Source: Citrobacter tructae (GTDB lineage: Bacteria > Pseudomonadota > Gammaproteobacteria > Enterobacterales > Enterobacteriaceae). Taken from it: a stretch of DNA of 64,000 nucleotides. Location of the stretch: assembly GCF_004684345.1 (NCBI RefSeq), contig NZ_CP038469.1:4526001-4590000 (forward strand), given 5' to 3'. This document shows, in pieces, positions 61,988-64,000 of the stretch. Both the position numbers and the translations under genes were made by a program. Every line of letters starts with the position of its first letter. The stretch's first letter is position 1. Under the pieces are notes generated by a model that did not search any database, was not told where the DNA came from, and saw only the letters and a list, made by a program, of their open reading frames with translations.

Positions 61988-62656
61988 ATGAAACGTGAAG
62001 ATATAAACACTATTATAGCCATGTCCGGGCTAATTCTTGCTGCATTTACCTCTTATAATCAATTTAAACCAGAAACAGATAAGCTTGAGGTGGCCGTTAA
62101 TACAGGCTTTGTAGCCAGTTCCGAATTAGAATTAAACAAAGATATTTATGTGCCCAAAGCACTATATGGAGATTATACTAGATTTGCTGGCCCCGCTTCG
62201 ATAATCCTTGAAGTATCAAATAACATGAGCAGGCCTGTTACAATAAAAAAAATCGAAGTCGAATTAATTAAGAACGACGCTGCGGTGAGTTACACTAGCA
62301 TGTTCAACCCTTTAGACAATAAAACCTTAGACAATTTACAATCCCCTACTACTATCTCTGAGCATTCTGTCAAAAAAATAGAGTTGCGAATAAATATACC
62401 AATTTATTATAACGAGGACGTTTCCTCATGCTTCAGAAGTATTAAATCCACCAAGCCTAAAGATGAGAAATTTGGCAATGTACGTTTTTGCTATTATAAA
62501 AACGGCATCGATTTATTAGGGAATAAGGTCCAACTCAAGCAGTTTGAAGACGGTGGATACATGGTAGAATCCTTTAAAGGAAATAGCTTAATATATAGGG
62601 TAACAGCCATAACAGGCGACAACTCCAAGATAGTTAGTTTAGCTACTTTTTATTGA
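61988..62656 (+). CDS. AT-rich orphan membrane-anchored protein
   Basis: 222 residues from ATG 61988; GTG 61976 and ATG 61982 are alternatives and none has a good Shine-Dalgarno. A single hydrophobic N-terminal segment (IIAMSGLILAAFTSY) is followed by a beta-rich domain with alternating hydrophobic strands (ASIILEVSNNMSRPVTIKKIEVELIK). Two cysteines (SSCFRS, RFCYYK) could pair. I do not recognise the family. Low GC and isolation between metabolic genes suggest a recent acquisition. Confidence 0.55.
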   Translation: MKREDINTIIAMSGLILAAFTSYNQFKPETDKLEVAVNTGFVASSELELNKDIYVPKALYGDYTRFAGPASIILEVSNNMSRPVTIKKIEVELIKNDAAVSYTSMFNPLDNKTLDNLQSPTTISEHSVKKIELRINIPIYYNEDVSSCFRSIKSTKPKDEKFGNVRFCYYKNGIDLLGNKVQLKQFEDGGYMVESFKGNSLIYRVTAITGDNSKIVSLATFY

Positions 62657-62833
62657 GTTTTTTAACGATTCCCATCTATAAGACAGGACAATGTAAGTAT
62701 GCATTCTGAATGTCCGTTGTTCGCTCACATCGGACCATGCTTTCTAATAATCCCTGCACTTTGACTTGATAGCTGGGTTAAGGGCCTTACCATTCTGACA
62801 TAGCATAAAGGCACAGCCCTTAAAGTTATGACA

Positions 62834-63847
62834 TTATGAGTGTTCAGGTTTGCCGCTCTCCAGACTGCGGTGTACCGCCTCGCAGATCCGGCTTACCGCC
62901 AGCCCGTCTACGGCGGTGATCGGGTAGGGTGACTTGTTCCTGACGGCCCGTACAAAGTCGTTTATCGGGTCGATACCGAAACCGCTGGCAACGCCGTTGC
63001 GGTAGTTGATGAAATAGCTGTTGGGTGTGAGCGTCATGCCCGGCGTGGTGATTTCCAGCCCGCGATGCTGCGAGGTGCTGCGGATATAGGTTGCCTCGCA
63101 GAGGATATCAATACGCCCGTCGTTGTCCTTCGGAAAGCCCTCCGGCAGCACCCACGAGTTTTCCACCACCCACGAACTGCCATCGGCCATTGTCAGCAGG
63201 CTCTGCACGCTGTCGAAGGTGTCGAGGCCGCATTCGACCGTCAGCCGCTTCTGCCCGACGGCATACACCGACACCACCTCCTGGCCGGAGAGATACCGTA
63301 CAAGGTCAAAGCAGTGGGAACCGAGAAACCATACCGGAGAGCTTGCGCCCGCCCAGTCCAGCCACTCCGTCGGCACGCTAATCACGTCGTCCATGCTGAT
63401 ATGGCCGCGCAGGATGCGCCCGGCTTCCGGCTTCTCCAGTTCGGCCTTAATGCGCATTACCGCCGGGTCCCAGCGCTTGTGGAAATCGACGCCGACCAGC
63501 AGGTCCCGCTGCTGCGCCATCTCCACGATAAGCTCACACTCGCGTACCGAGGTGGCGAGCGGCTTTTCCGCCAGCACATGTTTGCCGTGGCGCAGGGCGG
63601 TGAGGATGGATTCGGTGTGGTACGGATCCGGTGTCGCCACCGAGACCACGTCGATGGCTTCCTCTTCCAGCAGCGTTTCCAGCCGGGTATAGCCCATGAT
63701 GCCGTATGACATGGCGAGGTCGTCGCAGCGTTCTGCATCGGTGTCGCAGATGGCGACCAGCACCGTGTCCGGGTTATGGCGGTACGCATTCATATGGTGT
63801 TTGCCGTAGATACCCGCACCGACCACGGCGGTTCTGATTTTGTTCAT
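62834..63847 (-). CDS. Gfo/Idh/MocA-family oxidoreductase
   Basis: 337 residues. Rossmann GAGIYGKHHM at the N-terminus, AEKPLAT (catalytic Lys) and SHCFDLVRYLSG holding the conserved His of the C-terminal domain. Members oxidise sugars, cyclitols or their acids with NAD(P). It differs from the two inositol dehydrogenases in the window. It lies eight bases downstream of a membrane protein gene on the same strand, so it is probably part of an uptake-and-oxidation operon whose remainder lies beyond the window. Substrate unknown. Confidence 0.88.
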   Translation of the reverse strand: MNKIRTAVVGAGIYGKHHMNAYRHNPDTVLVAICDTDAERCDDLAMSYGIMGYTRLETLLEEEAIDVVSVATPDPYHTESILTALRHGKHVLAEKPLATSVRECELIVEMAQQRDLLVGVDFHKRWDPAVMRIKAELEKPEAGRILRGHISMDDVISVPTEWLDWAGASSPVWFLGSHCFDLVRYLSGQEVVSVYAVGQKRLTVECGLDTFDSVQSLLTMADGSSWVVENSWVLPEGFPKDNDGRIDILCEATYIRSTSQHRGLEITTPGMTLTPNSYFINYRNGVASGFGIDPINDFVRAVRNKSPYPITAVDGLAVSRICEAVHRSLESGKPEHS

Positions 63848-63855
63848 ATTTGAGT

Positions 63856-64000
63856 CCTCAGAATAAGCCCAGGGAAAACAGCCAGCCGATGATGACGGCC
63901 AGCGGTCCGGTTAACTGACGCGAAAGCAGAAAGGCGGGGACGCCCTTCGCGATAGTCTCCGGCTTTGCCTCCTGCATGGAGAGTCCTACAGGGACAAAGT
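63856..64000 (-). CDS. C-terminus of a membrane protein, possibly DUF4310 family (start outside the window)
   Basis: 48 residues are visible before the stop at 63856: FVPVGLSMQEAKPETIAKG, then PAFLLSRQLTGPLAVIIGW and LFSLGLF. The end is a hydrophobic helix with a short tail. It resembles my memory of DUF4310 membrane proteins found in carbohydrate-utilisation clusters with DUF4311/DUF4312 proteins. Its stop lies just before the oxidoreductase start, so they share a transcript. Confidence 0.45.

Noticed and set aside
63065..63709. 214-codon frame opposite the terminal oxidoreductase gene
   Set aside because: The minus-strand gene has clear Rossmann and EKP motifs; the plus-strand product is low in hydrophobic core pattern and unsupported.
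1..64000. CRISPR array, tRNA, rRNA or a complete insertion sequence
   Set aside because: No regularly spaced repeats, cloverleaf-like segments, rRNA sequence or transposase gene were seen in the window.

Overview
The window is chromosomal DNA of a gamma-proteobacterium of the order Enterobacterales. Supporting signs are a full-length 127-bp ERIC element, orthologues of E. coli MelR, EvgA/EvgS, YfdX, HdeB/HdeD and GadB/GadC, and a DpaL/YgeY-type catabolic locus. A Citrobacter-, Enterobacter- or Kluyvera-like genus fits the mix, but I cannot fix the genus. No rRNA, tRNA or CRISPR array was seen. Most genes have core-like composition; AT-rich accessory patches lie near 5.0-6.0, 21.1-22.7, 53.0-55.5 and 61.6-62.7 kb.

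Layout. (1) 1-6022: end of a surface-polysaccharide locus with two family-4 glycosyltransferases, a small membrane protein and a secreted DUF4832-type protein, then convergent galE and a beta-propeller (GH43-like) protein, bounded by a 150-bp MITE-like element. (2) 6306-11067: carbonic anhydrase, ERIC, a MalY/PatB C-S lyase, an NhaC antiporter and a MelR orthologue with no melAB beside it. (3) 11383-13325: a CigR/RcnB-like secreted protein and a Sel1-repeat protein. (4) 13393-20979: a sigma-54 activator divergent from dpaL - M20 hydrolase (YgeY-like) - N-acyl-D-amino-acid deacylase - MFS transporter, with a -24/-12 promoter visible before dpaL. (5) 21090-25672: an orphan HExxH protein and a MocR regulator flanked by two GNAT acetyltransferases. 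(6) 25760-39996: a complete myo-inositol catabolic cluster: iolR, iolAD, then iolG, an ABC importer, a second dehydrogenase, iolC fused to an aldolase-like domain, iolE and iolB. Two promoters share an 18-bp putative IolR operator.

(7) 40326-43331: a three-domain peptidoglycan hydrolase coupled to a four-helix membrane protein, divergent from a small two-helix membrane protein; this resembles a domesticated lysis cassette. (8) 43681-52519: an acid-resistance island with evgA-evgS next to its expected targets (yfdX, hdeD-hdeB, gadB-gadC). EvgS lacks the PAS region found in E. coli EvgS. Near-identical 18-bp EvgA boxes precede evgA and occur as a tandem pair between yfdX and hdeD. A c4-antisense-RNA-like structure lies just past gadC on the minus strand. 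(9) 53270-55995: a PGBD-NlpC/P60-like hydrolase, a lipoprotein, and a 420-bp segment between direct repeats carrying a ccdA antitoxin relic.

(10) 55996-61486: an SgrR-family regulator divergent from a four-gene operon: PTS EIICB, cupin-type phosphoglucose isomerase, 6-phospho-3-hexuloisomerase and 3-hexulose-6-phosphate synthase. Together these would take a PTS sugar through hexulose 6-phosphate to ribulose 5-phosphate plus formaldehyde. This is the strongest candidate for an under-described system here. (11) 61487-64000: gene remnants, an AT-rich orphan membrane-anchored protein, then a Gfo/Idh/MocA oxidoreductase and the end of a membrane protein gene running off the window.
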